From Janthinobacterium sp. TND4EL3 (GTDB lineage Bacteria > Pseudomonadota > Gammaproteobacteria > Burkholderiales > Burkholderiaceae_D): DNA of 64,000 nt. Numbering within the stretch: the first letter of the stretch is position 1; every line of letters begins with the position of its first letter. Positions 1 to 11,678 of this stretch are shown here, piece after piece. The notes below the pieces were generated by a model, which did no database searches, was not told the DNA's origin, and was given only the letters and a program-made list of their open reading frames with translations. A program made the translations under genes and the position numbers. The stretch is from positions 248,001-312,000 of the forward strand of contig NZ_FTMV01000004.1 of the NCBI RefSeq assembly GCF_900156175.1, written 5' to 3'.

Positions 1-1
1 C

Positions 2-301
2 ATCAACCTGACCCTGTCGATGCTGCCGCCGGAATTGCTGGGAAAGACGGCGCTGAAACCGGTGGAGCTGCTGGTCATCGCGCCCTCGGAACGGCTCGAC
101 GCCATCGCCAGCCGGCATATCGGCAGCTTGCCCCGCCCGATACGCACCATGTTGTCGGGCATCGGCGCGGCCGAAGCGCGCGGCGCGGCGCTGGCCTCGT
201 ATTTGTTGTTCGAATCGACGTATACTAACGAGCTGATCCGTCTTGGACAGCGCGATACGCAGGCCCGCAAGGACGATGTACTGGCGTTTTTTGGTTCTTG
301 A
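2..301 (+). CDS. Patatin-like phospholipase family protein, C-terminal end (5' truncated by window)
   Basis: Only the last 99 residues are present; the frame is open to the window edge from base 2. The tail carries the run PVELLVIAPS, then LPRPIRTML, GIGA and SYLLFE. I recognise these as the C-terminal part of bacterial patatin-like phospholipases (serine acyl hydrolases with a Ser-Asp dyad). The catalytic GXSXG and DG motifs would lie upstream of the window, so catalytic competence cannot be judged. The next gene starts 54 bases further on. A GC-rich imperfect hairpin (about 302-319) followed at a distance by a T-run near 336-343 may end transcription here, but the geometry is poor. Confidence 0.7.
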   Translation: MNLTLSMLPPELLGKTALKPVELLVIAPSERLDAIASRHIGSLPRPIRTMLSGIGAAEARGAALASYLLFESTYTNELIRLGQRDTQARKDDVLAFFGS

Positions 302-355
302 GACGGCCCCCGGGCCCGTTGCCGGAGTTTTCGCGTTTTTTTTGACAGGACGATT

Positions 356-3300
356 GTGCTGGTATTTCGACGTGTTTGCGGTGTTGTATTACTGTTAATT
401 CTGCTGGTGGGCGGCCTGGCCGTGGCGGCGCCGGCGCCCACCCTGCGTTTCGACCAGCTCAGCGTCGAGCAGGGCCTGGCGCAGGAATCGGTGCTGGCCA
501 TCGCCCAGGACCGGCAAGGCTATATGTGGTTCGGCAGCCAGTCCGGCCTCAGTCGTTTCGACGGCTACCGCATGGTCGTCTACAAGAATATCGAGGGCGA
601 CAAGACCAGCCTGGCCGACAACTGGGTGGGTGAACTGCATGTCGACAGCCAGGGGAATCTGTGGGTCGGCACGGACAATGGCCTGGACCGCTTCGATGCG
701 GCCAGCCAGACCTTTACGCATTACGTCCCGCAGGAAAAGAGCAAGCGCGGCAACGGCAACCGGCATATCCATGCCATCCTCGACGATGGCGCGCGCGGCT
801 TCTGGATCGCCACCTCGGACGGCTTGCAGCATTTCGATCCCGCCACCGGCGCCTTCCGCACCTGGCACTATGAAGAAGGCAACCCGCACAGCCTGGGCGA
901 CAATGAAATCAAGGCGCTGGCGCTGGACGCGCACAATCGACTGTGGATCGGCACCGTGACGGGCCTGGACATGCTGGCACCGGGCAGCGAACGCTTCGAG
1001 CATTTCGCCGTCGATGCGACGCCCGGCTCGAAATACAATGTGATCCAGTCGCTGCTGGTCGACCGCCAGCAGAACCTGTGGATCGGCACCATGGCCGGCG
1101 CCGAGCGCTGGCGCCTGGGGAGCGCCGGCGAGGCACCGCAGGCACGCCAGCGCCTGAGCGAAAAACAGGGCTTTTCCGCCATCCGCGTGGCCAGCCTGTA
1201 CCAGGACATCGACGCCACCGTCTGGTTGGGCAGCAATGCCGATGGCCTGTTCCGCTGGCTGCCCGACAGCGATACCTTTCTGCAGTACCGCCACCAGGCG
1301 GGCGACAAGTTCAGCGTTGCCGATAACCAGCTGTCGTCGCTGTTCCGCGACCGCGCCGGTACCTTCTGGGTCGGCTCCTGGTACAACGGCGTGAGCCGGG
1401 TCGACCTGGGCAGCGGCGGCTTTTCGCGCATGGTGCGCGCTCCCGGCGACGCGGGGACGCTGGCGGACAAGAAAGTGCGCGCCCTGGCCGACGCGGGCGG
1501 CGGCAAGCTGTGGCTCGCCACCAAGGGCGGCCTGAAACTGTATGACACCCGCGATGGCTCTTCGCAGCTGTTTGATTTGCGCAATGCGCCCGGCATGTCG
1601 CGCGACGAGCAGGTCACTACCCTGTACAAGGCGCCGGACGGTACCCTGTGGGTGGGCGGCTCGACGGGCTTGCACCGCTTCGATCCGAAGCTGGGGCGCT
1701 TTTTCACCATGCGCTTCGCCGCGGGGGACCCGAACAGCGACACCATTCGCAATATCGTGAGCGACCGCAGCGGCATGCTGTGGGTCTCGACGCGCGGCGG
1801 CGTGCACCGTTTCGACCCCGCCAGCCGCCGCTTTACCACCTACCGCCATGACCCGGCCGATCCGAACAGCCTGTCCGACAACATGGTGCGGCCCGTGCTG
1901 GAGGATGGCAAGGGGCAGCTGTGGATAGGCTCGTTTCATGGCCTGGACCTGCTGGACCGCGCCAGTGGCCATTTCCGCCATTTCCGCCACGACCCGCAAG
2001 ACCCGCATAGCCTCAGCCACGATGAGGTGCACTTTCTGCATGAGGACAAGCGCGGCGTGCTGTGGGTGGGCACGGCCAATGGCCTGAACCGCATGGACGT
2101 CGACGCCAAGGGCGAGATCCGCTTCCGCCGCTTCCTGCGCAAGGATGGCATGGCCGACGACGCCATCGCCAGTATCCTCGGCGACGACAACGAGCAGCTT
2201 TGGCTGAGCACGAACAGCGGCATCACGCGCCTCGACATGCGCAGCGGCCTGTTCCGCAATTACGACAGCGCCGACGGCACGGTGGAAGGCTCGTACTTCG
2301 ATGGCGCGGCCTTGCGCGCCTCCGACGGCACCATGTATTTCGGCGGCTTCAACGGCATGACGGCGTTCGCGCCGCAGGATATCCACGATAACCGCGTGCC
2401 TCCGCTGGTGGCCATCACGGAACTGCAGATTTTCAACAAGCCGGTGGCCGTTGGCCGCGGCGAATTCGCCCAGGTGCTCAAGGCGGCGATCGACCATACG
2501 CGCCAGCTCGTGCTGACGAGCCGCGAAAGCGTGTTTTCGCTGGAGTTCGCGGCCCTGCATTTCGCCGCGCCGCAGCGCAACATGTTCGCTTACCGGCTCG
2601 AAGGCTTCGACCAGGACTGGGTCATGACGGATGCGGGGCGGCGCTTTGCCACCTACACCAATCTCGATCCGGGCAACTACGTGTTCCGCGTGAAGGCGGC
2701 CAACAAGGACGGCGTGTGGAACGAGAGCGGCGCCACCCTGGCCATCACGATCCTGCCGCCGTTCTGGAAAACCTGGTGGTTCCGCACCCTGATGGCGGCG
2801 CTGTTGCTGGGCGCCGTGTATGGCGCCTACCGGCAGCGCGTGCGCGCGCTGCGGCGCCAGCAGAACGAGCTGGAAAAACAGGTCAGCGAGCGCACGGCCG
2901 AGGTGCGGCAAAAGAACGCCCAGCTGCAGATCAAGGAAATCGAAGTGCTGGCGCAGTCGGACGAGCTGGCGCGCGCCAACAGCAGTCTGAAGAAAAACGA
3001 AGAAAGCTTGCGCCAGGCCAAGCGCAAGGCCGAGGATGCGACGCGCCAGAAGTCCGAATTCCTGGCCAACATGAGCCACGAGATGCGCACGCCGCTGGCT
3101 GGCGTGATCGGCATGCTGGGCTTCGCCTTGCGCGACGGGCAGCTGCAGGACGCCACGCGCGAGCAGATCCTGCGCGGCCAGGCCAATGCGCAGTCGCTGC
3201 TGGTGATCATCAACGACCTGCTCGATTTTTCCAAGATCGAAGCGGGCAAGCTGAGTATCGAAAACATCGACTTCGCGCTCGGTGCGGCGATCGAGAATGT

Positions 3301-4603
3301 CGTCAGCCTGTTCGAGGAGCAGGCGGCCGCGCGCAGCATCGGCTTCGCCATCGATTTCGCCCCCGACCTGCCGCCGTTCGTGGTGGGCGATCCGACGCGC
3401 CTGCGCCAGGTGCTGGTCAACCTGGTCGGCAATGCCTTCAAGTTCACCCAGCGCGGCGGCGTGAGCGTCAGCGTGGAACGGGCCGGCGTGGCCCAGTCGG
3501 CGGGAGCTGCTGGGCGCCAGGTCAACCTGATCCGCTTTACCGTCAGCGACAGCGGCATCGGCATCGATGCGGAGGCCATGGCGCGGCTGTTCCAGAAATT
3601 CGAACAAGCCGACGCCAGCACCACGCGGCGCTACGGCGGCACGGGCCTGGGCCTGGCCATCTGCCGCCAGCTGGTCGAGCTGATGGATGGCGAAATCGAG
3701 GTGGCCAGCACGCCGGGGCAGGGCAGCGTCTTCACGTTCACCTTGCCGCTGGCCGACGGCGTGGCGCCGCCGCTGGTACCGCAGGTGGCGCTCGCGCCGC
3801 ACAGCCACCAGCTGCGCGTGCTGTGCGCGGAGGACTTCCCCACCAACCAGATCATCATCCGCGTCATGCTGGAAGAGCTGGGCCACCGGGTCGATGTGGT
3901 CGCCAACGGCGCGCTGGCGGTGGCGGCGTGCGTGCAAACGCGCTATGACCTGATACTGATGGATGGGCGCATGCCGGAGATGGACGGCGCCACGGCGACG
4001 CGCTTGATCCGCCTGGGCGGCTGGCCGGACCAGCCCGTGCGCGACCAGGAATTGATGATCGTGGCCTTGACGGCGAATGCCAGCGACGAAGACCGCAGCC
4101 GCTACCTGGGCGTGGGCATGGACGATTTCCTCAGCAAACCTGTCGACGAGGCGGTGCTGCACGGCTTGCTGGCGCGCGCCATCGAGCGCCAGCTGCAGCG
4201 TGGCTTCCTGTTGCCGCGCATGCCCTCCGGCGAGCCGCGCAGTGTGGCGCGCGGCCAGGCCGAACTCGATGCGCTGTTCGGCGTCGCGCCTGCGCCGTCG
4301 GCGGCCCCGTCCAGCCGCGGCGGCGAGCTGCAGCGCCGCATCCGCGCCGCCTTCGTGGCCGACCTGGAAAGCCGCCTGCATGAACTCGATACCGCCCTGG
4401 CCGCGCGGGACAAGGACGGCGCCGGGCGCTTGCTGCATGGCTTGAAGGGCAGCGCCGCCTATCTCGACGAGACGGAACTGCACATGCTGTGCACGGAACT
4501 GGAGGAAGCGGCGGACGGCGGGCGCTGGCAGCAGGTAGCGCAGCATTTGCCGCGCTTGCGGACATTGCTGGCGCAAATCGCCGATTTGGACGAGAAAATG
4601 TGA
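356..4603 (+). CDS. Hybrid sensor histidine kinase with two-component propeller, receiver and Hpt domains
   Basis: This is a one-protein phosphorelay of 1415 residues. It starts at GTG 356, with AGGA at 347-350. A signal peptide or anchor (about 5-25) leads to a periplasmic region of repeated Reg_prop blades (motifs such as LWVGT, LWIGS and MWFGS, about 40-680). A Y_Y_Y domain follows (about 720-800), then a membrane helix (about 805-825) and a coiled coil (about 830-900). The HisKA H-box SHEMRTPL has His908. A HATPase domain with GTGLGLAI follows, then a receiver (about 1155-1285) with phospho-acceptor Asp1203 in LILMDGRMP, and a C-terminal Hpt domain with His1361 in [10 protein letters not shown]. 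All catalytic residues seem intact. This architecture is usual for sensors of extracellular carbohydrates in Bacteroidetes and also occurs in Betaproteobacteria. The ligand is unknown. The response regulator at 4691 is the likely partner. Confidence 0.93.
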   Translation: MLVFRRVCGVVLLLILLVGGLAVAAPAPTLRFDQLSVEQGLAQESVLAIAQDRQGYMWFGSQSGLSRFDGYRMVVYKNIEGDKTSLADNWVGELHVDSQGNLWVGTDNGLDRFDAASQTFTHYVPQEKSKRGNGNRHIHAILDDGARGFWIATSDGLQHFDPATGAFRTWHYEEGNPHSLGDNEIKALALDAHNRLWIGTVTGLDMLAPGSERFEHFAVDATPGSKYNVIQSLLVDRQQNLWIGTMAGAERWRLGSAGEAPQARQRLSEKQGFSAIRVASLYQDIDATVWLGSNADGLFRWLPDSDTFLQYRHQAGDKFSVADNQLSSLFRDRAGTFWVGSWYNGVSRVDLGSGGFSRMVRAPGDAGTLADKKVRALADAGGGKLWLATKGGLKLYDTRDGSSQLFDLRNAPGMSRDEQVTTLYKAPDGTLWVGGSTGLHRFDPKLGRFFTMRFAAGDPNSDTIRNIVSDRSGMLWVSTRGGVHRFDPASRRFTTYRHDPADPNSLSDNMVRPVLEDGKGQLWIGSFHGLDLLDRASGHFRHFRHDPQDPHSLSHDEVHFLHEDKRGVLWVGTANGLNRMDVDAKGEIRFRRFLRKDGMADDAIASILGDDNEQLWLSTNSGITRLDMRSGLFRNYDSADGTVEGSYFDGAALRASDGTMYFGGFNGMTAFAPQDIHDNRVPPLVAITELQIFNKPVAVGRGEFAQVLKAAIDHTRQLVLTSRESVFSLEFAALHFAAPQRNMFAYRLEGFDQDWVMTDAGRRFATYTNLDPGNYVFRVKAANKDGVWNESGATLAITILPPFWKTWWFRTLMAALLLGAVYGAYRQRVRALRRQQNELEKQVSERTAEVRQKNAQLQIKEIEVLAQSDELARANSSLKKNEESLRQAKRKAEDATRQKSEFLANMSHEMRTPLAGVIGMLGFALRDGQLQDATREQILRGQANAQSLLVIINDLLDFSKIEAGKLSIENIDFALGAAIENVVSLFEEQAAARSIGFAIDFAPDLPPFVVGDPTRLRQVLVNLVGNAFKFTQRGGVSVSVERAGVAQSAGAAGRQVNLIRFTVSDSGIGIDAEAMARLFQKFEQADASTTRRYGGTGLGLAICRQLVELMDGEIEVASTPGQGSVFTFTLPLADGVAPPLVPQVALAPHSHQLRVLCAEDFPTNQIIIRVMLEELGHRVDVVANGALAVAACVQTRYDLILMDGRMPEMDGATATRLIRLGGWPDQPVRDQELMIVALTANASDEDRSRYLGVGMDDFLSKPVDEAVLHGLLARAIERQLQRGFLLPRMPSGEPRSVARGQAELDALFGVAPAPSAAPSSRGGELQRRIRAAFVADLESRLHELDTALAARDKDGAGRLLHGLKGSAAYLDETELHMLCTELEEAADGGRWQQVAQHLPRLRTLLAQIADLDEKM

Positions 4604-4690
4604 AATATGCAAGTTCGTCAACCGGACACGGCGGGAAACTGGGTAAAATACGCGAAAGACGCCCCGATACAGCCGGCTATGGAGAATGTA

Positions 4691-5401
4691 ATGAAAGTAC
4701 TGGTGGTCGACGATGACGTCGTTTCGCGCATGGTGTTGATGCACCTGATTGACAGTTGCGGCGTGCACGATATCGTGGAGGCCGAAGATGGCGCAGCCGC
4801 CTGGGAGCAGCTCGCGGGCGGCTTGCGCCCGTCTCTGTGCTTCTGCGACCTGCGCATGCCGCGCCTGTCGGGCATGGAGCTGCTGCAGAAAATCCGCTCG
4901 GACAGCGCGCTCGACGCCATGCCGCTGGTGCTCGTGTCGTCGGCCAATGACCACGACACGGTGCGCGACGCCGTGCAGGCCGGCGCCGCCGGCTACATCG
5001 TCAAGCCCTTCCAGCCGGAGCAGGTGCGCCAGCATATCGACGCCTGCTTCGACGTGGCGTGCCTGCCGGCCGAGGCGCCGCTGGCAACGGCGCAGCGCCT
5101 GGGCATCGATGACGAGCGCCTGCTGGCCTACCTGACGGGATTCCAGGGCCAGATCGGCGCCGCCGGCGAGCAGGTCGATGCCTTGCTGGCGCGCGGCGAA
5201 CCGGCCCAGGCGCGCCAGTTGCTGGAAAAGCTGCACCTGGGCTGCCGTACCCTGGGCCTGCATGGCGCGGGCGCCGAAATGGCGGCCCTGCTGCAGGCGG
5301 CGGTGCTCGACGACGGCCAGATACAGGCGGTGCTGGGCGCGCTGGCGCGCAGCGCAGCGCAGCAGGCGCGCCTGCTGCGCCAGCTCGGCGACGAAGACTG
5401 A
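4691..5401 (+). CDS. Response regulator, receiver domain with non-DNA-binding C-terminal extension
   Basis: A 236-residue protein. ATG 4691 is chosen because GGAG lies at 4681-4684 and because the receiver begins at once (MKVLVVDDD). Upstream in-frame ATGs at 4607 and 4679 would add non-domain residues. The acidic pocket (VVDDD), phospho-acceptor Asp53 (CDLRMPRLSG), the conserved Ser (LVSSAND) and Lys (IVKPF) are all present, so phosphorylation is expected. The C-terminal half (about 125-236) is Ala/Leu/Gln-rich and helical. It may be Hpt-like or a protein-interaction domain; I see neither a helix-turn-helix nor a GGDEF or EAL motif. The gene lies 87 bases after the hybrid kinase, which suggests a joint pathway. 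Confidence 0.85.
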   Translation: MKVLVVDDDVVSRMVLMHLIDSCGVHDIVEAEDGAAAWEQLAGGLRPSLCFCDLRMPRLSGMELLQKIRSDSALDAMPLVLVSSANDHDTVRDAVQAGAAGYIVKPFQPEQVRQHIDACFDVACLPAEAPLATAQRLGIDDERLLAYLTGFQGQIGAAGEQVDALLARGEPAQARQLLEKLHLGCRTLGLHGAGAEMAALLQAAVLDDGQIQAVLGALARSAAQQARLLRQLGDED

Positions 5402-5423
5402 GCACGGATGGCGGGTTTTCTGC

Positions 5424-5454
5424 TTGCCGGAAAAATACTTTAGGTTTAAAGTAT
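5424..5454 (+). promoter_or_regulatory. Candidate promoter and MarR-type operator of the aminobenzoate operon
   Basis: Bases 5435-5454 form a perfect inverted repeat with arms ATACTTTA and TAAAGTAT around GGTT. TTGCCG (5424-5429) lies 17 bases before TAAAGT (5447-5452), a plausible -35/-10 pair, so the palindrome would cover the -10 box. A MarR-family gene lies in the same operon (10299-10820), and such regulators bind palindromes of about this size. The start codon of the first gene is at 5501. That MarR protein binds here is an inference. Confidence 0.6.
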
Positions 5455-5500
5455 CTGCTTCCGGAGCATGTTCCCATGCCCGCCACCAGTCAGGATCAGC

Positions 5501-7120
5501 ATGAACAGCGATCTATCGGGTTCCACCGCCTCTTCCCATGACGACTTTGCGCGCGCGCACCTGCCGCCGCGCGCGCTCTGGCCACAGCTGTGCTTTGACC
5601 TGCCCGAGCTGGATTATCCGCCGCGTCTCAACTGCGTCGCCGCCTTGCTCGATGCGGCCGTGGCCAATGGCGGCGGCGAGCGCATCGCCATCCTTGCCGA
5701 TGGCCAGCGCTGGAGCTACGCCCAGCTGGCGCGGCACGTCGACCGCATCGCCCACGTGCTGTGCGCCGACCTGGGCCTGATCCCCGGCAACCGCGTGCTG
5801 CTGCGCGGCGCGAATACGCCCATGATGGCCGCCTGCCTGCTGGCCGTGCTGAAGGCCGGCTGCATCGCCGTGCCCACCATGCCGCTGCTGCGCGCGCGCG
5901 AGCTGTCGACCATTCTCGCCAAGGCCGAGGTCAACGCCGTGCTGTGCGCGCAGGGCTTGCGCGGGGAACTCGACGGCTTGCCCGGCTTGCCGGCCATGCT
6001 GTGCTTTGGCGCCGCCGACGCCGAACTGGAACGGCACATGGCGGCCCACACAGCCCCCTTTGGCGCATGCGATACGGCGGCCGACGACGTTTGCCTGATC
6101 AGCTTTACCTCGGGCACGACGGGCATCCCCAAGGGCACCATGCACATGCATCGCGATCTGCTGGCCATTTGCGACTGCTTTCCCCGCTCCATGCTGCAGG
6201 TGCGCCCCGACGACATCTTCATCGGCACGCCGCCGCTGGCGTTTACCTTCGGCCTGGGCGGCCTGCTGCTGTTTCCCCTGCGCTTCGGCGCGTGCGCCGT
6301 CCTGCTGGAAAAGCTCACGCCCGAGACCCTGCTGCGCGCCATCGGTGCCTACGGGGCCACGATCTGCTTCACGGCGCCCACGTTTTACCGCCAGATGGCG
6401 CCGCTGGCCGCGCAGCACGACTTGCGCAGCCTGCGCTTGTCCGTGTCGGCCGGCGAGGCACTGCCGCTGGCCACGCGCGACGCCTGGCAGGCGGCGACGG
6501 GACTGGCCATGACGGACGGTATCGGCGCCACCGAAATGCTGCACATTTTCATATCCGCCACGGGTGAGGGCATACGCCGCGGCGCCATCGGCAAGGCCAT
6601 CCCCGGCTACCAGGCGTGCATCGTCGACGACGCCGGCGCGCCGCAGCCGCCAGGCGCCACGGGCCGCCTGGCCGTGAAGGGACCTACCGGCTGCCGCTAC
6701 CTGGCCGATCCGCGCCAGCGCGAATACGTGCAGAATGGCTGGAACCTGACGGGCGACACCTTCGAGATGGATGGCGACGGTTACTTTTATTACCGCTCGC
6801 GCAGCGACGACATGATCGTCTCGGCCGGCTACAACATCGCCGGCCCGGAAGTGGAAGAGGCGCTGCTGCGCCACCCGGCCGTGGCCGAATGCGGCGTGGT
6901 CGGGCGCGCCGATGCCGAGCGGGGTCAGATCGTCGAGGCGCACATCGTGCTCAAGGATGGCTGTCAGCCCGGCGAGGCGCTGGCGGCCGAATTGCAGCAA
7001 TTCTGCCGCCAGCAGATCGCTCCGTATAAATACCCGCGCGCCATCCGTTTTCTTGCCGCCTTGCCGCGCACGGAAACGGGCAAGCTGCAGCGTTTCAAAC
7101 TTCGCACGGACGCTCCATGA
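5501..7120 (+). CDS. 2-aminobenzoate-CoA ligase (benzoate-CoA ligase family, AMP-forming)
   Basis: A 539-residue ANL-superfamily ligase. It would activate an aromatic acid with ATP and CoA to the aroyl-CoA in the cytoplasm. The phosphate-binding loop [11 protein letters not shown] is at 202-212. The A8 hinge region YRSRSDDMI and the A10 catalytic Lys528 in TETGKLQR are intact. ATG 5501 is preferred over an upstream in-frame ATG at 5468 because AGGATC lies at 5492-5497. The gene overlaps the next by 4 bases (ATGA). Substrate choice rests on context: the next gene encodes the 2-aminobenzoyl-CoA or salicylyl-CoA type monooxygenase/reductase, and the operon ends in a RidA deaminase, which favours anthranilate over salicylate. 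Confidence 0.83.
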   Translation: MNSDLSGSTASSHDDFARAHLPPRALWPQLCFDLPELDYPPRLNCVAALLDAAVANGGGERIAILADGQRWSYAQLARHVDRIAHVLCADLGLIPGNRVLLRGANTPMMAACLLAVLKAGCIAVPTMPLLRARELSTILAKAEVNAVLCAQGLRGELDGLPGLPAMLCFGAADAELERHMAAHTAPFGACDTAADDVCLISFTSGTTGIPKGTMHMHRDLLAICDCFPRSMLQVRPDDIFIGTPPLAFTFGLGGLLLFPLRFGACAVLLEKLTPETLLRAIGAYGATICFTAPTFYRQMAPLAAQHDLRSLRLSVSAGEALPLATRDAWQAATGLAMTDGIGATEMLHIFISATGEGIRRGAIGKAIPGYQACIVDDAGAPQPPGATGRLAVKGPTGCRYLADPRQREYVQNGWNLTGDTFEMDGDGYFYYRSRSDDMIVSAGYNIAGPEVEEALLRHPAVAECGVVGRADAERGQIVEAHIVLKDGCQPGEALAAELQQFCRQQIAPYKYPRAIRFLAALPRTETGKLQRFKLRTDAP

Positions 7121-9492
7121 ATATTGTCTGCATCGGCGGCGGTCCCGCCGGCCTGTATTTCAGCCTGCTCATGAAAAAGCAGAACCCGGATCACCGCATT
7201 ACGGTCATCGAGCGCAACCGCCCGTACGACACGTTTGGCTGGGGCGTGGTGTTTTCCGACCAGACCCTGGGCAACCTGGCCGGCGCGGACGAGCCGACGG
7301 CGCGCGCCATCCTGCAGGCGTTCAACCACTGGGACGACATCGAGATCCATTTCAAGGGCCAGACCGTGCGTTCGGGCGGCCATGGCTTTTGCGGCATCGG
7401 CCGCAAGCGCCTGCTCAATATCCTGCAGGCCCGCTGCGAGGAACTCGGCGTGCAGTTGGTGTTCGAGACGGAAGTGCGGGACGACCAGGCCATCGCGAAG
7501 CAGTACGGCGCCGACCTGGTGATCGCCAGCGACGGCTTGAACAGCCGCATCCGCACGCGCTATGCAGCCAGCTTCCAGCCCGAGATCGACCAGCGCCATT
7601 GCCGCTTCGTCTGGCTGGGCACGCGCAAGAAATTCGAGGCGTTCACGTTTGCCTTCCGCCAGACGGAATACGGCTGGTTCCAGGCGCATATCTACCAGTA
7701 TGACGGCGACACATCGACCTTCATCGTCGAAACGCCCGAACACGTGTGGCGCGCGGCGGGACTCGATGCCATGAGCCAGGAAGAGGGCATCGCCTTTTGC
7801 GAAGCGCTGTTCGCCGGGGAACTCGATGGGCATGCGTTGCTGAGCAATTCGCCGCATTTGCGCGGTTCGGCGCAGTGGATCACCTTCCCCCGCATCGTCT
7901 GCCGGCAATGGGTGCATCGGCAGGATGGCGTGCCCGTCGTGCTGATGGGCGACGCGGCCCACACGGCGCATTATTCCATCGGTTCGGGCACCAAGCTGGC
8001 GCTGGAAGACGCCATCGAGCTGGCGCGCTGCTTTGGCCAGCACGGCGATAGCACCGCCGCCCTGGCCGCCTACCAGCAGCTGCGTGCCATCGAGGTGCTG
8101 AAAATCCAGAGCGCGGCGCGCAATTCCATGGAGTGGTTTGAAAACGTCGAGCGCTACAGCGCCATGGAAGCGCCGCAATTCGCCTATTCCATGCTCACGC
8201 GCAGCCAGCGCATCTCGCATGAAAACCTGCGCCTGCGCGATCCCGCCTACGTGGCCGACTACGAACGCTGGCTGGCGCGGCGCGCGGGCGAGCAGGCCGG
8301 CCTGGACCTGCCGGATCAGGCCGTGCCACCCATGCTCACGCCGTTCAAGCTGCGCGGCGTGCTGCTGAAGAACCGCATTGCCGTCTCGCCGATGGCGCAG
8401 TACAGCGCCGTCGACGGCGTGGCCGGCGACTACCACCTGATGCACCTGGGCGCGCGCGCCATGGGCGGCGCCGGCCTCGTGTTTGCCGAGATGACGTGCG
8501 TCTCGGCCGATGCGCGCATCACGCCCGCCTGCCCCGGCATGTACAGCGAAGCGCATACGCAGGGGTGGCGGCGCATCGTCGATTTCGTGCACGCGAACAG
8601 CGACGCGAAGATCGCCCTGCAGCTGGGCCACGCGGGCGCGAAAGGCTCGACGCGGCCCATGTGGGACGGCATCGACCTGCCACTCCAGGAAGGCAACTGG
8701 CCGCTGATCTCCGCTTCCGAACAGCAGTACCTGGCCGGCGTGTCGCAGCTGGCACGCGCCGCCGATGCAGACGACCTGGCGCGCGTCGAGCAGGACTTCG
8801 TGCGCGCCACCCTGGCCGCTGCCGTCGCCGGCTTCGACTGGCTGGAACTGCATTGCGCGCACGGCTATCTGCTGTCGAGCTTTATCTCGCCGCTGACCAA
8901 TCGCCGCACGGACGACTATGGCGGCAGCCTGGAAAACCGCTGCCGCTATCCCTTGCGCGTGTTTCGCGCCATGCGCACGGCCTGGCCGCAGGACAAACCG
9001 ATGAGCGTGCGCATTTCGGCTCACGACTGGGTCGACGGCGGCATCACGCCCGACGATGCCGTCGTCATCGCGCGCCTGTTCAAGGCTGAGGGCGCGGACC
9101 TGATCGACTGTTCCTCGGGCCAGGTCAGCAAGCTCGAACGGCCCGTGTACGGGCGCATGTTCCAGGCGCCGTTCGCCGACCGCGTGCGCAACGAGGCGGG
9201 CATCGCCAGCATGGCCGTCGGCTCCATCTTCGAAGCCGACCACGCCAACAGCATCATCGCCGCCGGGCGCGCCGACCTGTGCGCCGTGGGCCGCCCGCAC
9301 CTGGCCAATCCGGCCTGGACCCTGACGGAAGCGGCGCGCATCGGCTACAGCGGCGCCGGGGCAGGATGGCCGAAACAGTACCGGCCGGGCCAGCAGCAGC
9401 TGGAACGCAATCTGCAGCGCGAACGCCAGCTGGCCGCCGCCAGCACGGGACTCACCCCGCAACAGGTGGCCGCGCGGCTGCTGGAAGGGTGA
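7117..9492 (+). CDS. 2-aminobenzoyl-CoA (or salicylyl-CoA 5-) monooxygenase/reductase, bifunctional flavoprotein
   Basis: This 791-residue fusion contains two flavoenzymes. Residues 1 to about 380 are an FAD-dependent aromatic monooxygenase, with the Rossmann motif GGGPAG at 7-12 and the second FAD motif LMGDAAH around 276-282. Residues about 405-770 are an old-yellow-enzyme-type NADH:flavin oxidoreductase, starting [15 protein letters not shown] and including LQLGHAG and RTDDYGGS. The length matches the Azoarcus evansii enzyme, which hydroxylates 2-aminobenzoyl-CoA at C5 and then reduces the ring to a non-aromatic 2-amino-5-oxocyclohexenyl-CoA. Close relatives act on salicylyl-CoA. The start ATG overlaps the stop of the ligase gene, implying translational coupling. 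Confidence 0.88.
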   Translation: MNIVCIGGGPAGLYFSLLMKKQNPDHRITVIERNRPYDTFGWGVVFSDQTLGNLAGADEPTARAILQAFNHWDDIEIHFKGQTVRSGGHGFCGIGRKRLLNILQARCEELGVQLVFETEVRDDQAIAKQYGADLVIASDGLNSRIRTRYAASFQPEIDQRHCRFVWLGTRKKFEAFTFAFRQTEYGWFQAHIYQYDGDTSTFIVETPEHVWRAAGLDAMSQEEGIAFCEALFAGELDGHALLSNSPHLRGSAQWITFPRIVCRQWVHRQDGVPVVLMGDAAHTAHYSIGSGTKLALEDAIELARCFGQHGDSTAALAAYQQLRAIEVLKIQSAARNSMEWFENVERYSAMEAPQFAYSMLTRSQRISHENLRLRDPAYVADYERWLARRAGEQAGLDLPDQAVPPMLTPFKLRGVLLKNRIAVSPMAQYSAVDGVAGDYHLMHLGARAMGGAGLVFAEMTCVSADARITPACPGMYSEAHTQGWRRIVDFVHANSDAKIALQLGHAGAKGSTRPMWDGIDLPLQEGNWPLISASEQQYLAGVSQLARAADADDLARVEQDFVRATLAAAVAGFDWLELHCAHGYLLSSFISPLTNRRTDDYGGSLENRCRYPLRVFRAMRTAWPQDKPMSVRISAHDWVDGGITPDDAVVIARLFKAEGADLIDCSSGQVSKLERPVYGRMFQAPFADRVRNEAGIASMAVGSIFEADHANSIIAAGRADLCAVGRPHLANPAWTLTEAARIGYSGAGAGWPKQYRPGQQQLERNLQRERQLAAASTGLTPQQVAARLLEG

Positions 9493-9493
9493 T

Positions 9494-10294
9494 ATGAGCA
9501 AGGAAACATTGACAGGTGTATTGTCGGGAAAGCATGCGCTCGTGACGGGGGCCGGCAGCGGCATCGGCCTGGCCTGCGCGCGCGCCCTGCTCGACGCGGG
9601 CGCCAGGGTGACGCTGGCCGGGCGCGACGGCGCGCGGCTGGCGCGCGCGCGCCAGCAGCTGGAAGAGGGCGGCCACGCGGGCCGGGTGGCCCTGTGCGTG
9701 CTGGACGTGACCGTGGAAGCGTCCGTGCAGGCCGGTTTTGCGCAGGCGGGGGCGCACTTCGGCCGCATCGATATCCTGGTCAATAACGCAGGGCAGGCGC
9801 ACGCGGCGCCGTTCTGCAAGACGGACGCCGCCATCTGGCAGCAGATGCTGGCGGTGAACCTGACGGGCGTGTTTTACTGCTGCCAGGCGGCCATGCCGGC
9901 CATGCTGGAGGCGGGCTGGGGACGCATCGTCAACGTGGCGTCGACGGCGGGCCTGAAGGGCTATCGCTATGTCAGCGCCTATGTCGCCGCCAAGCATGGC
10001 GTGATCGGCCTGACGCGCGCGCTGGCGCTGGAAGTGGCGCCGCGCGGCGTGACCGTCAACGCCGTCTGTCCCGGCTACACGGAAACGGAAATGGTGGCAC
10101 AGGCCGTGCAGAATATCGTGCGCAAGACGGGCCGTGGCGAAGAGGCGGCGCGCGCGGAACTGGCGGCAGCCAATCCGCAGCAGCGCCTGGTCCGGCCGCA
10201 GGAAGTGGCCGATGCGGTGGCCTGGCTCTGCCTGCCCGCCTCGTCCGCCATGAATGGACAATCGATCGCCGTCGCCGGCGGCGAAGTCATGTAA
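9494..10294 (+). CDS. SDR family NAD(P)-dependent oxidoreductase (3-hydroxyacyl-CoA dehydrogenase type)
   Basis: A classical short-chain dehydrogenase of 266 residues. It has the cofactor motif TGAGSGIG at 18-25, NNAG near residue 98, and catalytic Tyr163 and Lys167 in AYVAAKHG. The conserved Ser lies in the VASTAG strand just before. It starts one base after the monooxygenase stop. In this pathway it would oxidise a 3-hydroxyacyl-CoA intermediate made after ring opening, or reduce the ring ketone. Sequence alone does not decide which. Confidence 0.82.
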   Translation: MSKETLTGVLSGKHALVTGAGSGIGLACARALLDAGARVTLAGRDGARLARARQQLEEGGHAGRVALCVLDVTVEASVQAGFAQAGAHFGRIDILVNNAGQAHAAPFCKTDAAIWQQMLAVNLTGVFYCCQAAMPAMLEAGWGRIVNVASTAGLKGYRYVSAYVAAKHGVIGLTRALALEVAPRGVTVNAVCPGYTETEMVAQAVQNIVRKTGRGEEAARAELAAANPQQRLVRPQEVADAVAWLCLPASSAMNGQSIAVAGGEVM

Positions 10295-10298
10295 CCGA

Positions 10299-10820
10299 AT
10301 GAAGATCATGGATAAAGAAACCGACAATGTGCAGGACGAACCCGTGCTGGACCTGGCCAGCCGGCTGACGCAGGACCACCACCAGTCGCTCAAGCTGTGG
10401 CTGCGCATGTTGTCGTGCACGGTAAACATCGAAAACGAGGTGCGCACGCGCTTGCGCGCCACTTTCGGCATCACTTTGCCCCGTTTCGACCTGATGGCGC
10501 AGCTCGAACGCTTCCCTGAAGGTTTGCGCATGGGTGAACTGTCCAAGCGCATGATGGTAACGGGCGGCAATATTACGGGCATCACCGACCAGCTGGAGCA
10601 GGAAAAACTGGTGGCGCGCGTGGTCGACCCGAAAGACCGCCGCTCGTACAGCGTCAAGCTGACGCCAGCCGGCCGGCGCGCCTTTGACGAGATGGCCAAG
10701 GTGCATGAAGGCTGGATCGCCGAATTGCTGCATGGCGTGACGCCGGACGACAAGACCCGCCTGATCGAGCTGCTGTCGCACATGAAGCAGCAACTGAATA
10801 ACACTTCCCTGAAGGATTGA
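10299..10820 (+). CDS. MarR family transcriptional regulator of the aminobenzoate operon
   Basis: This winged-helix regulator has 173 residues from ATG 10299; ATG 10308 is an equally possible start. An upstream in-frame ATG at 10254 lies inside the SDR gene and is unlikely. The core carries [22 protein letters not shown] (the recognition helix) and the wing [11 protein letters not shown], whose DxRxxxV pattern is the MarR signature. Lying inside the catabolic operon, it probably senses a CoA-thioester or aromatic acid and represses the operon. The palindrome at 5435-5454 is the best candidate target. The stop TGA ends two bases before the ATG of the enoyl-CoA hydratase. Confidence 0.88.
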   Translation: MKIMDKETDNVQDEPVLDLASRLTQDHHQSLKLWLRMLSCTVNIENEVRTRLRATFGITLPRFDLMAQLERFPEGLRMGELSKRMMVTGGNITGITDQLEQEKLVARVVDPKDRRSYSVKLTPAGRRAFDEMAKVHEGWIAELLHGVTPDDKTRLIELLSHMKQQLNNTSLKD

Positions 10821-10822
10821 CC

Positions 10823-11677
<855 letters not shown>

Positions 11678-11678
11678 G

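Noticed and set aside
395-5263. A 1622-codon open frame on the minus strand opposite the hybrid kinase
   Set aside because: It is antisense to a protein with clear domains. Long stop-free antisense frames arise from the strong third-position GC bias, and the translation has no domain pattern.
6964-9834. A 956-codon minus-strand frame opposite the monooxygenase/reductase
   Set aside because: The plus-strand protein is unambiguous. The antisense translation is low-complexity and His/Arg/Ala-rich without motifs.
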